Shown here piece by piece: positions 54,135-64,000 of a DNA stretch of 64,000 nucleotides (positions are counted from its first letter, which is position 1; each line of letters opens with the position of its first letter). The notes beneath the pieces are model-generated. The model saw only the letters and a list, made by a program, of their open reading frames with translations, searched no databases and had not been told where the DNA came from. The stretch covers positions 17,726-81,725 of the forward strand of contig DXMW01000018.1 in NCBI GenBank assembly GCA_019414045.1. Direction: 5' to 3'. Origin of the DNA: Collinsella sp. (GTDB lineage: Bacteria > Actinomycetota > Coriobacteriia > Coriobacteriales > Coriobacteriaceae). Position numbers and translations under genes: made by a program.

Positions 54135-54259
54135 GTTTCTTCAAGCGAGCAGGCCGGTTGCGTTATTTCGAGCGATTTTTCTAGTCTAGACGACAAAAGG
54201 CAAAGGATTTGATGGGTATAAAACGCGGACGTTTGTGGGCGGATGCTCAAATCTATTGT

Positions 54260-54303
54260 GGCAATCGGGCGGTTGAAAAAGATATTTCAACCGCCCGATT
54301 GCC
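54260..54303. repeat. Perfect 19-bp hairpin upstream of the ABC exporter
   Basis: GGCAATCGGGCGGTTGAAA and its exact complement around a 6-nt loop (AAGATA). No T run follows on either strand. It may end the remnant upstream or sit in the exporter leader. A 47-codon frame crosses it (54212-54355) but has no supporting homology. Confidence 0.7.
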
Positions 54304-54449
54304 AGGTTCGTCGGAGGAGATGTCCGATTCCGACTCTCTTGTAGGAAGAGCTTGAGATCGTATTGGCCCAAGGCAATCTTAAAGCAGTCTCATTGGCAAA
54401 TCTTCGCTCCTGTTGTGTTGAGGTGTAAGGTATCAGTGATTGATGTTTT

Positions 54450-56102
54450 GTGGCGGGTAGATTGGGGCCTTCCTTGATTCGATGCGTTCTCTCGAAGTTC
54501 ATCAGAGCAAAAGGGGCTTTCGTCTTCATTGCTATCACGGTGATTGGAACCGCTCTCTCCTATGCCATGCCATACGTGAACGGGAAATTCTTAGATTTTC
54601 TTCTCGGTAACCGCAGCGAAAGAGACGCCGTACTCTTCGCGCTCCTGGTTGCGTCAATAGGAGTTTTCTCCACCCTCTTTACTTATTTTGCAGGAACACT
54701 TTCCATTCGCATAACCACGAGACTTTCCTTTGATCTTCTCAGGGAGGCCGTCTTGCGTTTTGAAAGAGACGATTACTTGGTGAGTCGGACCATCGATCCA
54801 GCCTATACAACGCAACGGATTATTTCCGACTCCAGCGTGGTCTCATCCTTCGTTTTGGCGAATTTTATCAGTGCGCCGCTGTCCATTGTAGCCATTCCCA
54901 TCGTATTGCTTATCATATGGTCAATTGATTCAACTCTCGCGGTGTTTTCCATCATTCTCCTCATCGTGTATTTCTGTGTAATTACTGGGTTGAGGAAACT
55001 TTTGTATAGGGTCACGTATGAGAAGAAAGAGGCGGACAGCGCCTTTTACGCCGCAATTGCATCGCAGCTTAATCAGATTCTCAACATTCAACTGACATCT
55101 TCGTACGGCAAGAGCGAACAAGCGCTCGACGCTGGCTTTAAGAGCTATTTTCCCAAAGTTTTGCGCTCCGGAAAGCTATCATATTCTCTGACATCGCTCG
55201 ATGGTCTTTTCGCAGCGTTGTTTCAAGCGGTGATACTTGTTGTTTCCGGAGTACGAATCATTAACGGAACTATGTCAATAGGCGAGTACACTATCATCGG
55301 TACATACTTCGCGGTTCTCTTTAAGACTTTGAAAAGTATGATGTCATTGTTCAAATCCTATCAAGATGCCAAAGCATCATGGGATAGGACGGCTATCGCG
55401 ACGAGAGAAAAGGAGAGATCGGGGTGGAATCGGACCGATTTAGCTAAACTCGATGAAATAAATGACATTTCGGTATCTGATTTGGAATTCTCGGTTGCCC
55501 TTCCAGACGGATCTGTCCGAGAGGTCCTCGGCGGGTTTTCTTTCAAGTTTTCCGGTCCTGGTACATATTGCATAGTTGGGGAAAACGGAAGAGGCAAGAC
55601 GTCACTTCTTTACTTGATGCTCGGGCTATACTCATCGAAAGGCAAAGTAAAATACAACGGCGTGCCAATCGAAGAATGCGACTTGGATTACATACGTGCG
55701 AGAGAGATATCGTGCTGCCCACAGTCGTGCTTCGCGCCGGACGAAACGGTGAAAGAGCTGTTAGAGTATTTCGACACGCCCTTTTCTTCCTATCACCGGG
55801 GTGTAGATGGCCTACTTTCGCTGGAAAACAGCGTGAAGGAGTTGCTCGGGAAACGTTGCTCCGCGCTTTCGGGCGGTGAGCTGCGCCGAGTGTACTTATG
55901 GTCGGCGATTTCACGCAAGTCGTCAGTTTTGGTACTCGACGAGCCCACGACTGGGTTAGACGCTGTAAGCCGCGCCGAGCTTGCGGCCTATGTTAAGCGC
56001 AACAAGCAAAGCCAGCTGATCATCGTTGTCTCTCACGATGACGAGATGGTCGGCGCGGTAGAAGGGGTAGTGGATTTAGGCAGCATGTACCAGGGTAAAT
56101 GA
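54450..56102 (+). CDS. ABC exporter with fused membrane and ATPase domains (peptide export)
   Basis: A 550-aa half-transporter. The membrane domain (about 1-320, six helices) is followed by an ATPase with Walker A GENGRGKTS (about 377), signature LSGGELRR (about 475), Walker B VLVLDEPTTGLD and SHDDE. Such homodimeric exporters export peptides; there is no N-terminal C39 protease domain, so it would not cleave double-glycine leaders itself. It is convergent with the radical-SAM peptide genes 700 bp away and is the likely exporter. No good ribosome site is seen before the GTG at 54450; a TTG 24 bases downstream has GGGG upstream. Confidence 0.82.
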   Translation: MAGRLGPSLIRCVLSKFIRAKGAFVFIAITVIGTALSYAMPYVNGKFLDFLLGNRSERDAVLFALLVASIGVFSTLFTYFAGTLSIRITTRLSFDLLREAVLRFERDDYLVSRTIDPAYTTQRIISDSSVVSSFVLANFISAPLSIVAIPIVLLIIWSIDSTLAVFSIILLIVYFCVITGLRKLLYRVTYEKKEADSAFYAAIASQLNQILNIQLTSSYGKSEQALDAGFKSYFPKVLRSGKLSYSLTSLDGLFAALFQAVILVVSGVRIINGTMSIGEYTIIGTYFAVLFKTLKSMMSLFKSYQDAKASWDRTAIATREKERSGWNRTDLAKLDEINDISVSDLEFSVALPDGSVREVLGGFSFKFSGPGTYCIVGENGRGKTSLLYLMLGLYSSKGKVKYNGVPIEECDLDYIRAREISCCPQSCFAPDETVKELLEYFDTPFSSYHRGVDGLLSLENSVKELLGKRCSALSGGELRRVYLWSAISRKSSVLVLDEPTTGLDAVSRAELAAYVKRNKQSQLIIVVSHDDEMVGAVEGVVDLGSMYQGK

Positions 56103-56802
56103 TGACAAGTGTAGTGCTACCCAACTGGCAGAGATAACAAAAAGGCGATGCAGATGCACGTAGCATTCAGGCGGTTCGGACTCGGTGCCTTCACGCCATC
56201 GCAACGCTTTCAGATATAGTTCTCGTTCTCTTACTAAAGGAAACTTTAGTCTACGTCATCTTGTCGAGACAGAGGTGAAGCGAAGTGTTGTCGCGACGTA
56301 TCTTATTCCAGGTGGCTCAGTATCAGCGTGAGAATCGCACCAAAGTGTACTTACGATTCTCGTGTCCCACGGACAACATGAGCTGAGCATTGAGGTTCCA
56401 CCCTTTGCTGCAACTACACGGGGTTGGACGGCAATGAATATGCCGGGCCGCATACCACGCGCAGCGGGGGTCCATGTCCCAGTATGTTGCCTACAGCAGC
56501 CTCGATGTCCACGCACACATCATCTCTGCCTTCGTGTTCAATCCGTTTGCCGGAGAGTGCGAGGGTTACAAGGCCGTAGAATACGAGCCGAACAAATGAA
56601 ATGCGGTATCGACGCATAGGATTAAACTGACGATTGCTTTGCACCGAAAATACGCCCGGAAAGCCGCTATGGGTGGCGGCCCGGGTTAAATTGAGAGGCC
56701 CGTCCGATCACTTTCATGTGACGAACGGTCGGGCTTCTTATTCCACTTGCCAATGCTCGGCTCATATTGGAAGAAAGCTACGCTAATGTTTGCGTGATAC
56801 TC
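56103..56802. other. Non-coding stretch between ABC exporter and peptide genes
   Basis: About 700 bp with no credible gene. Short broken frames on the minus strand (around 56414-56644, with GLVTLALSGKRIEHEGRDD) may be residue of a degraded gene. Small hairpins occur at 56233-56250 (ACTAAAG/CTTTAGT) and around 56695-56740 (GCCCG..CGGGC, then TTCTTATT, a possible terminator). Confidence 0.5.
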
Positions 56803-56910
56803 CTATTTTTTCCGAAGAAAGAATCGGATAATGAAGAATAACAATAAAAAAGGTGCCAGATATAAAGCAAGTACAAAGGTTAATCCAACGAGACCTTGCA
56901 ATAATGGCAT
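56803..56910 (-). CDS. 35-aa hydrophobic peptide of the radical-SAM cluster
   Basis: A short frame preceded by a near-ideal GGGAGGAG 2-4 bases before the ATG. It starts MPLLQGLVGLTFVLALYLAP, is almost wholly hydrophobic and ends in a basic RFFLRKK-type tail, so it is probably a single transmembrane helix. It lies 80 bp downstream of the second precursor on the same strand. It could be an immunity or export-helper peptide; this is inferred from context. Confidence 0.6.
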   Translation of the reverse strand: MPLLQGLVGLTFVLALYLAPFLLLFFIIRFFLRKK

Positions 56911-56989
56911 AACTCCTCCCAGACACGAGATTTTGGTATTTGTCCCCATCTTATTTTGAATTGGACCAAATAGTTCCTAGACACAAAAA

Positions 56990-57169
56990 CTACTCGTCAA
57001 CTGGATCGCACCAATCTGCTGGCAAAACACAGCTTGATTCTTTATCGACATAGCACCAATCCGCAACAGGGCACTCGGCGATGTCGTAAAAATTGCATAT
57101 ATCAACTCCAAGACAACAAGGCTCAACGGGAGTATGTTCATTTGAACCAACAGGATGGATATGCTTCAT
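56990..57169 (-). CDS. Cys/Asp-rich RiPP precursor peptide 2
   Basis: A 59-aa peptide starting MKHIHPVGSNE, sharing the MKHIHP N terminus and the xLGxxDIC core with precursor 1. Seven cysteines (C18, C19, C25, C33, C39, C47, C54). Cysteine/aspartate pairs: C19-D23, C25-D29, C33-D37 and C54-D58 are CX3D; C39-D42 is CX2D; C47-D52 is CX4D. GAGGAG stands 5 bases before the ATG. Proposed substrate of the SPASM maturase upstream, with Cys-to-Asp thioethers; leader cleavage is unknown. Confidence 0.75.
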   Translation of the reverse strand: MKHIHPVGSNEHTPVEPCCLGVDICNFYDIAECPVADWCYVDKESSCVLPADWCDPVDE

Positions 57170-57199
57170 AACAGCTCCTCACCTTAATCCAATTAGAGA

Positions 57200-57403
57200 C
57201 TACGTTTGATCAATGCCACAGTGATCTACAACGCAGATGCTGCCGCCATCCATGTCATAGTCGCAGTAATCGTATGCACCACAGCCATCTGCTTTATCAT
57301 AAACAGTACAGATGTCAGTAATGCCCAAGAGGCAGTCAAAAGACATCGGCTTCACGCCTGCCTCGTCGCCACTTCCTGGATTAATCGGATGAATATGCTT
57401 CAC
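57200..57403 (-). CDS. Cys/Asp-rich RiPP precursor peptide 1
   Basis: A 67-aa peptide, GTG start (MKHIHPINPGSGDEAG), with GGAGG 5-6 bases upstream. Six cysteines (C24, C32, C41, C47, C57, C62), each followed by aspartate: C32-D36 and C41-D45 are CX3D, C47-D50, C57-D60 and C62-D65 CX2D, C24-D30 CX5D. The first 20 residues are a leader-like segment and the rest a Cys/Asp/Tyr core. It aligns end to end with precursor 2. Such spacing matches known radical-SAM thioether peptides of the freyrasin type. It lies 170 bp downstream of the maturase gene. Confidence 0.78.
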   Translation of the reverse strand: MKHIHPINPGSGDEAGVKPMSFDCLLGITDICTVYDKADGCGAYDYCDYDMDGGSICVVDHCGIDQT

Positions 57404-57572
57404 GACTACCTCCCTTTGAGTGCAGAAAAACCTCAATATTGTGTATAACAAACCAAGATGTCTAGTTCACCATATTTCTAGAATGGTTTCGGCGAACGTA
57501 GCAATAAGCTTCGCAGACGGTAATCAGAAGAACGAACACCTCCACAATGGTGACAGCAATGCGCTGAACCGC

Positions 57573-58949
57573 TTATTCCGATACAGTAGCTTCTCGTTGA
57601 TTTTTCTCCTGCGAAGATGAGTGGCGGGAAATAAGGTCAAAAGCCATCTCGTAGCACATTTTTCTATATTCACATGATGCAGGGTGTAGACTCTTGGGCA
57701 AGTAGCCGTGCTCGTCTGCAGCCTCCCAGCTACAGCCCCCACCACAGAAAGACCGAGCCCAACAGTCCGTACAGTCAATTCTTTTTTCGACACCCTGACT
57801 CCAGTTTTCAATATACCTAGTTTCGTCAATTCCGGTGACGATGTTGCCCATTTTGAATCGCATCATCCCGACAAACCTGTGACAGGGGTATACGTCCCCT
57901 TCGGGAGTCACGGAAATAAAACGCCTGCCAGCCCCGCATCCGACAAAGGCGATCCTGTTGCTCATAATCAAATCAACTGCAGTTTTCAATGTTCTAAACA
58001 AGGGCTTTTCCCCTTGATCAATCTGTTTGAGATATTGATCCGCCAAATCTATTAGGCCCGCCCTGATTTTGTTTAATGAGTGTTCGTCGAGTTTGATATT
58101 CTCATCGAATGAGCTCACGGGCGAGAAGTAAATCCTTCTGAAGCCCATCTCTTTAAACTGAAGATAGTCTTCAACAAGGTTACAGTTATTATTTGTTAAG
58201 GTCGCTCTTGCGCCGAAGGGGAACGACTCGGAAAAACGACGAACGTTTTTGTCGATATCGGAGAAAGAGCCGCCTCCCGTCTTGTACGGGCGCGATGCAT
58301 CGTGCTTGCATCCTGTACCATCGAGACTAATCAGAACAGAAAACCCGTGCTCCTTGAAAGAATTCACAGCAGTGTCATTCAAAAGCGTTCCGTTGGTCGT
58401 AATAGAATAGGTAAAGTTTCTATTGGGGTATATTCTATTTGAATAGTCGACCGTTTTCCATATCAGCGGCTCGTTAATCATGGGTTCCCCACCAAAAAAG
58501 ACGATTGCAAGCGTTTCGTTTTCCGATGAACTTGCGACGAGGTAGTCGACCGCCTTGAAGGCTATCTCGTCTGTCATCAGCAGAGGAGACGTTCCATAAT
58601 CTCCTTTACCGGCAAAACAGTAACTACAACCAAGGTTGCATGCATGTGAAACGTGGAGTTCGATGGATCTAAGTTTTCGAGGCGTGTCTTTTGTTAAGAA
58701 AGTCCGCTCAGACAATCGTTGATACTCATCAATGTCGTCTTCAAGTTCTGCTATGGTCGTTTGGTCGTAGCCTTTCGCAGCAAGTGACTTTGTTAGCAAC
58801 TTCGAGTTGACCGTTCTTCCCGATGCTTCAAATATGCGAAGCGCATCTTCTGATGCTTGGTCAACCTGAAAGCAATTGCGAGTGACCTCATCGAAGCAGT
58901 AACGACGATCACTTACTGAGAAAAAAATGCATACGTTCCTCAATTTCAT
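57573..58949 (-). CDS. Radical SAM/SPASM peptide maturase
   Basis: A 458-aa enzyme. The N terminus (about 1-90) looks like a peptide-recognition domain; then CNLGCSYC (C104, C108, C111) binds the SAM [4Fe-4S] cluster, with FFGGEPMINE and TTNGTLL typical of the family. The C-terminal SPASM region has C338, C356, C393, C396, C402, C406, C426 and C432 for two auxiliary clusters. Such enzymes form thioether bonds from Cys to another residue in RiPPs. With two precursors immediately downstream it is the presumed maturase. There is no clear ribosome site before the ATG. Start and end are complete. Confidence 0.9.
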   Translation of the reverse strand: MKLRNVCIFFSVSDRRYCFDEVTRNCFQVDQASEDALRIFEASGRTVNSKLLTKSLAAKGYDQTTIAELEDDIDEYQRLSERTFLTKDTPRKLRSIELHVSHACNLGCSYCFAGKGDYGTSPLLMTDEIAFKAVDYLVASSSENETLAIVFFGGEPMINEPLIWKTVDYSNRIYPNRNFTYSITTNGTLLNDTAVNSFKEHGFSVLISLDGTGCKHDASRPYKTGGGSFSDIDKNVRRFSESFPFGARATLTNNNCNLVEDYLQFKEMGFRRIYFSPVSSFDENIKLDEHSLNKIRAGLIDLADQYLKQIDQGEKPLFRTLKTAVDLIMSNRIAFVGCGAGRRFISVTPEGDVYPCHRFVGMMRFKMGNIVTGIDETRYIENWSQGVEKRIDCTDCWARSFCGGGCSWEAADEHGYLPKSLHPASCEYRKMCYEMAFDLISRHSSSQEKNQREATVSE

Positions 58950-59484
58950 GCTGGACTGGCACTAACCTTGTTTATTGTTACGCAGCTATAAAAAACCACC
59001 AGCGGGGATTCGGTGTGCGGCCCAATCGGACTCCCAAAAGGTTCTATTTGAGACTGGCAAGCTTTGTGTTGTTGGCACTTCGACAGCGCTCTTTATTCCA
59101 ACATGGAGCCTCGCAGTTTGAGTCGACTTGCCTCTGGAAGGTCCGATCTCAACTTGATTTAGGATGAAAACAGATTACAGGCGCGCTCCTCTAGAAAGAA
59201 AGGAAACCAATCGCCGCCTTTCACCAGGAAAGTTTTTATAGCCCACCTCGAGCAAAATGAAAGATGCGAGAGCGATTGGGGAACAACGCGAATCTCCCCT
59301 TTTGGGTGGGAGCGAGCCTTCAGCCACCGGCGAACGACTCGCCCTGGTCAGAATCTGGAAGTGGTGCCGGGCCGCTTGGGCCTCCCCGGTGACTTCGTGG
59401 GGCTTACCTGCCTGACGTCGAGGAGTACATCCGCAAGATTCGTTCCCTATGCCGTTTGCTCTCACGCCCGCCTTGGTTCCAAGT
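58950..59484. other. Region between the maturase and the FHA remnant
   Basis: No gene is supported over about 530 bp. Around 59407 the frame YLPDVEEYIRKIRSLCRLLS is protein-like and may be the tail of a lost gene. The maturase promoter must be near 58950-59050, but no clear box is identified. Confidence 0.45.
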
Positions 59485-59855
59485 CGGGCGAGCACGAGGT
59501 CGCGCCGGCGCATCCGCTGGGACTGCTGCGCGTGCAAAACGGCTACGCGGTGAGCGTCCCGCGCTGGATTCAGCCGAGTGAGGAAGGCGTCGAGATCGGC
59601 GCGCTGGCAACGGGGGAGGGCGGCATCACCGATGTGGGCGATGACGTTTCGGCTCGCCATGCCCACGTGTGGTGCGATGACCAAAATGTCTGGTACGTTG
59701 AGGACCTGTCGTCCACCAACGGAACCGTGGTGGTAAACGACGCGACGAACGTCTGCACCCAGGTCGAGCCCGGCCGCTCCGCCCAGCTCAACCCCGGTGA
59801 CGAGCTCAAGCTCGGAGAATCCACAACCTACGCCATCCTCCTCGGCGCCCTCTGA
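59485..59855 (+). pseudogene. Truncated duplicate of the FHA gene (3' end)
   Basis: From GEHEVAPAHPLGLLRVQNGY to DELKLGESTTYAILLGAL it matches the last 120 residues of the FHA protein encoded at 52246, with the same RHAHVW and LSSTNGTVVVND motifs. Protein identity is high while DNA differs at many synonymous sites, so it is a diverged allele, not a fresh copy. The N-terminal domain is missing; upstream in-frame sequence is unrelated. It is unlikely to be expressed as a functional FHA protein without its own start. Confidence 0.75.
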
Positions 59856-59870
59856 CTCATCTCCTAAATA

Positions 59871-59937
59871 AGTTGCGGTGAAATAGGGGCTGTTTAAGGC
59901 TACGGCCGGCAAAAACAGTTCCTATTTCACCGCAGCT
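59871..59937. repeat. Family D hairpin (AGTTGCGGTGAAATAGG)
   Basis: Arms AGTTGCGGTGAAATAGG and its near-complement, extended by CTGTTT/AAACAG, with a loop of about 15 nt. Same family as 22966-23032, and placed 16 bp after a stop codon like that one. Confidence 0.8.
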
Positions 59938-59999
59938 GCCATTTGGTCCCTCGGTGACGGAAGGATCAATTTTGCCCTTGATGGTCACCCAAGGTAAAC

Positions 60000-60332
60000 C
60001 TTTACCGCCCGCCTATATTTGCCGAAATTACACTTGACGGCGGGGTACAATAAACCCGCATGCGGATTTCCGTTGCGGGCGCTTCCCATCGCCGGGGCGT
60101 GCCCGGGAGCATCCGGCATGCGGCCTTTGCGGCGCTCGGTCATGTGCAAGACGGGTAGCTGGGCTTGTGGAGCGCGTGCAGCCCTCCTCGCCTCGGCATG
60201 CCTTCTCTCCACGCCATGTACCTGCTGCTGAGCCTGCCTGCCAGATGATTGGAAGCAACAGCGAAAATCCCATCACGCCAACATCCCGGCGATCGCCGGG
60301 GCCTGTATACCTATATGAGAGGAGAGGGGTAT
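60000..60332 (+). promoter_or_regulatory. Promoter and long leader of the pyruvate:ferredoxin oxidoreductase gene
   Basis: CTTGACGGCGGGGTACAATAA (about 60033-60054) carries a TACAAT -10-like box, but the TTGACG is only 6 bp from it and so is not its -35. If transcription starts nearby, the leader is about 270 nt, GC-rich, with several potential stems (for example ATCCGGCATGCGGC). No known riboswitch was recognised. Confidence 0.4.
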
Positions 60333-63872
<3,540 letters not shown>

Positions 63873-63945
63873 GTCTCCCACCGCAGGATCTGAGGGCTGA
63901 CCTTCGCGGACGTTCTCGGATATGAAAGAACCCCCGCTGCGCACT

Positions 63946-64000
63946 TGAACTGCGCCCCAATTCTTGGACGGGCTAATAAGCGGCCTACGCCGCACATAGG
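63946..64000. mobile_element. Possible IS3-family terminal sequence (partial)
   Basis: TGAACTGCGCCCCAATTCTT followed by GGACG resembles the terminal inverted repeat of IS3/IS150-type elements (TGAACTGCACCCCAAA..), from memory. The window ends before a transposase or second end can be seen, so it could be a remnant. Confidence 0.35.

Noticed and set aside
54212..54355. 47-codon frame between the methyltransferase remnant and the ABC exporter
   Set aside because: It crosses a perfect hairpin and has only a weak ribosome site and no homologue-like pattern; kept only as a remark.
59175..59912. Minus-strand frame of 245 codons over the FHA remnant
   Set aside because: Antisense to the FHA-like sequence on the plus strand, which shows the real motifs.

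Overview
This window looks like chromosomal DNA from a high-GC gut actinobacterium of the Coriobacteriia, most likely Collinsella or a close relative. This is inferred from gene content and protein style: an HspR-controlled dnaK operon, an actinobacterial kinase/FHA/cell-wall locus, a large pyruvate:ferredoxin oxidoreductase, a mannose-type PTS with ManO, and many intergenic palindromes. No database search was run. Most of the window is compact, GC-rich core genome. Two stretches (about 37.9-43.8 kb and 53.3-59.5 kb) have more AT-rich, less biased coding sequence and look accessory.

Layout. 0-1.7 kb: NAD synthesis (nadC-niaR) and a 2[4Fe-4S] ferredoxin. 2-6.5 kb: dnaK-grpE-dnaJ-hspR. 6.8-9.1 kb: an aconitase-family hydratase. 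9.1-11.2 kb: two divergent membrane-anchored proteins of unknown function among many hairpin repeats. 11.3-14 kb: clpB, whose promoter shares a 34-bp block with that of dnaK. 14-17.4 kb: a small Pro-rich protein, an AAA/DUF4143-type ATPase and an anchored protein. 17.6-23 kb: a membrane protein and its TetR regulator, divergent from a large Fe-S/FAD oxidoreductase, then hypA. 23.3-26.6 kb: mannose PTS (EIIAB-EIIC-EIID) with ManO. 26.9-27.3 kb: tRNA-Arg(CCT) followed by duplicated tRNA-tail units. 27.4-37.5 kb (minus strand): six-gene signalling and cell-wall operon of kinase, fhaA, fhaB, PP2C phosphatase, a SEDS glycosyltransferase fused to a penicillin-binding protein, and PASTA kinase pknB.

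37.9-43.8 kb: a membrane regulator with two LuxR-type DNA-binding domains, followed by an operon for a small secreted protein, two ABC permeases, an ABC ATPase and a membrane-anchored protein, probably a peptide/bacteriocin-like secretion or self-protection unit. 43.9-49.3 kb: a YcxB-like protein, dnaX, two small unknown genes, ybaB and recR. 49.5-53.2 kb: an anchored Ser/Gly-rich protein, a kinase-like protein and an FHA protein in one operon.

53.2-59.9 kb: the most unusual region. It lies between the complete FHA gene and a second, truncated and diverged copy of that gene's 3' end. Inside are a decayed methyltransferase gene, an ABC exporter and a compact radical-SAM peptide cluster: a SPASM maturase, two homologous Cys-rich precursors (67 and 59 aa) sharing a MKHIHP start, and a 35-aa hydrophobic peptide. 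Almost every precursor cysteine is followed by an aspartate 3-6 residues later, the pattern of Cys-to-Asp thioether (freyrasin-like ranthipeptide) substrates. 60.3-63.9 kb: pyruvate:ferredoxin oxidoreductase. The last 55 bp resemble an IS3-family end.
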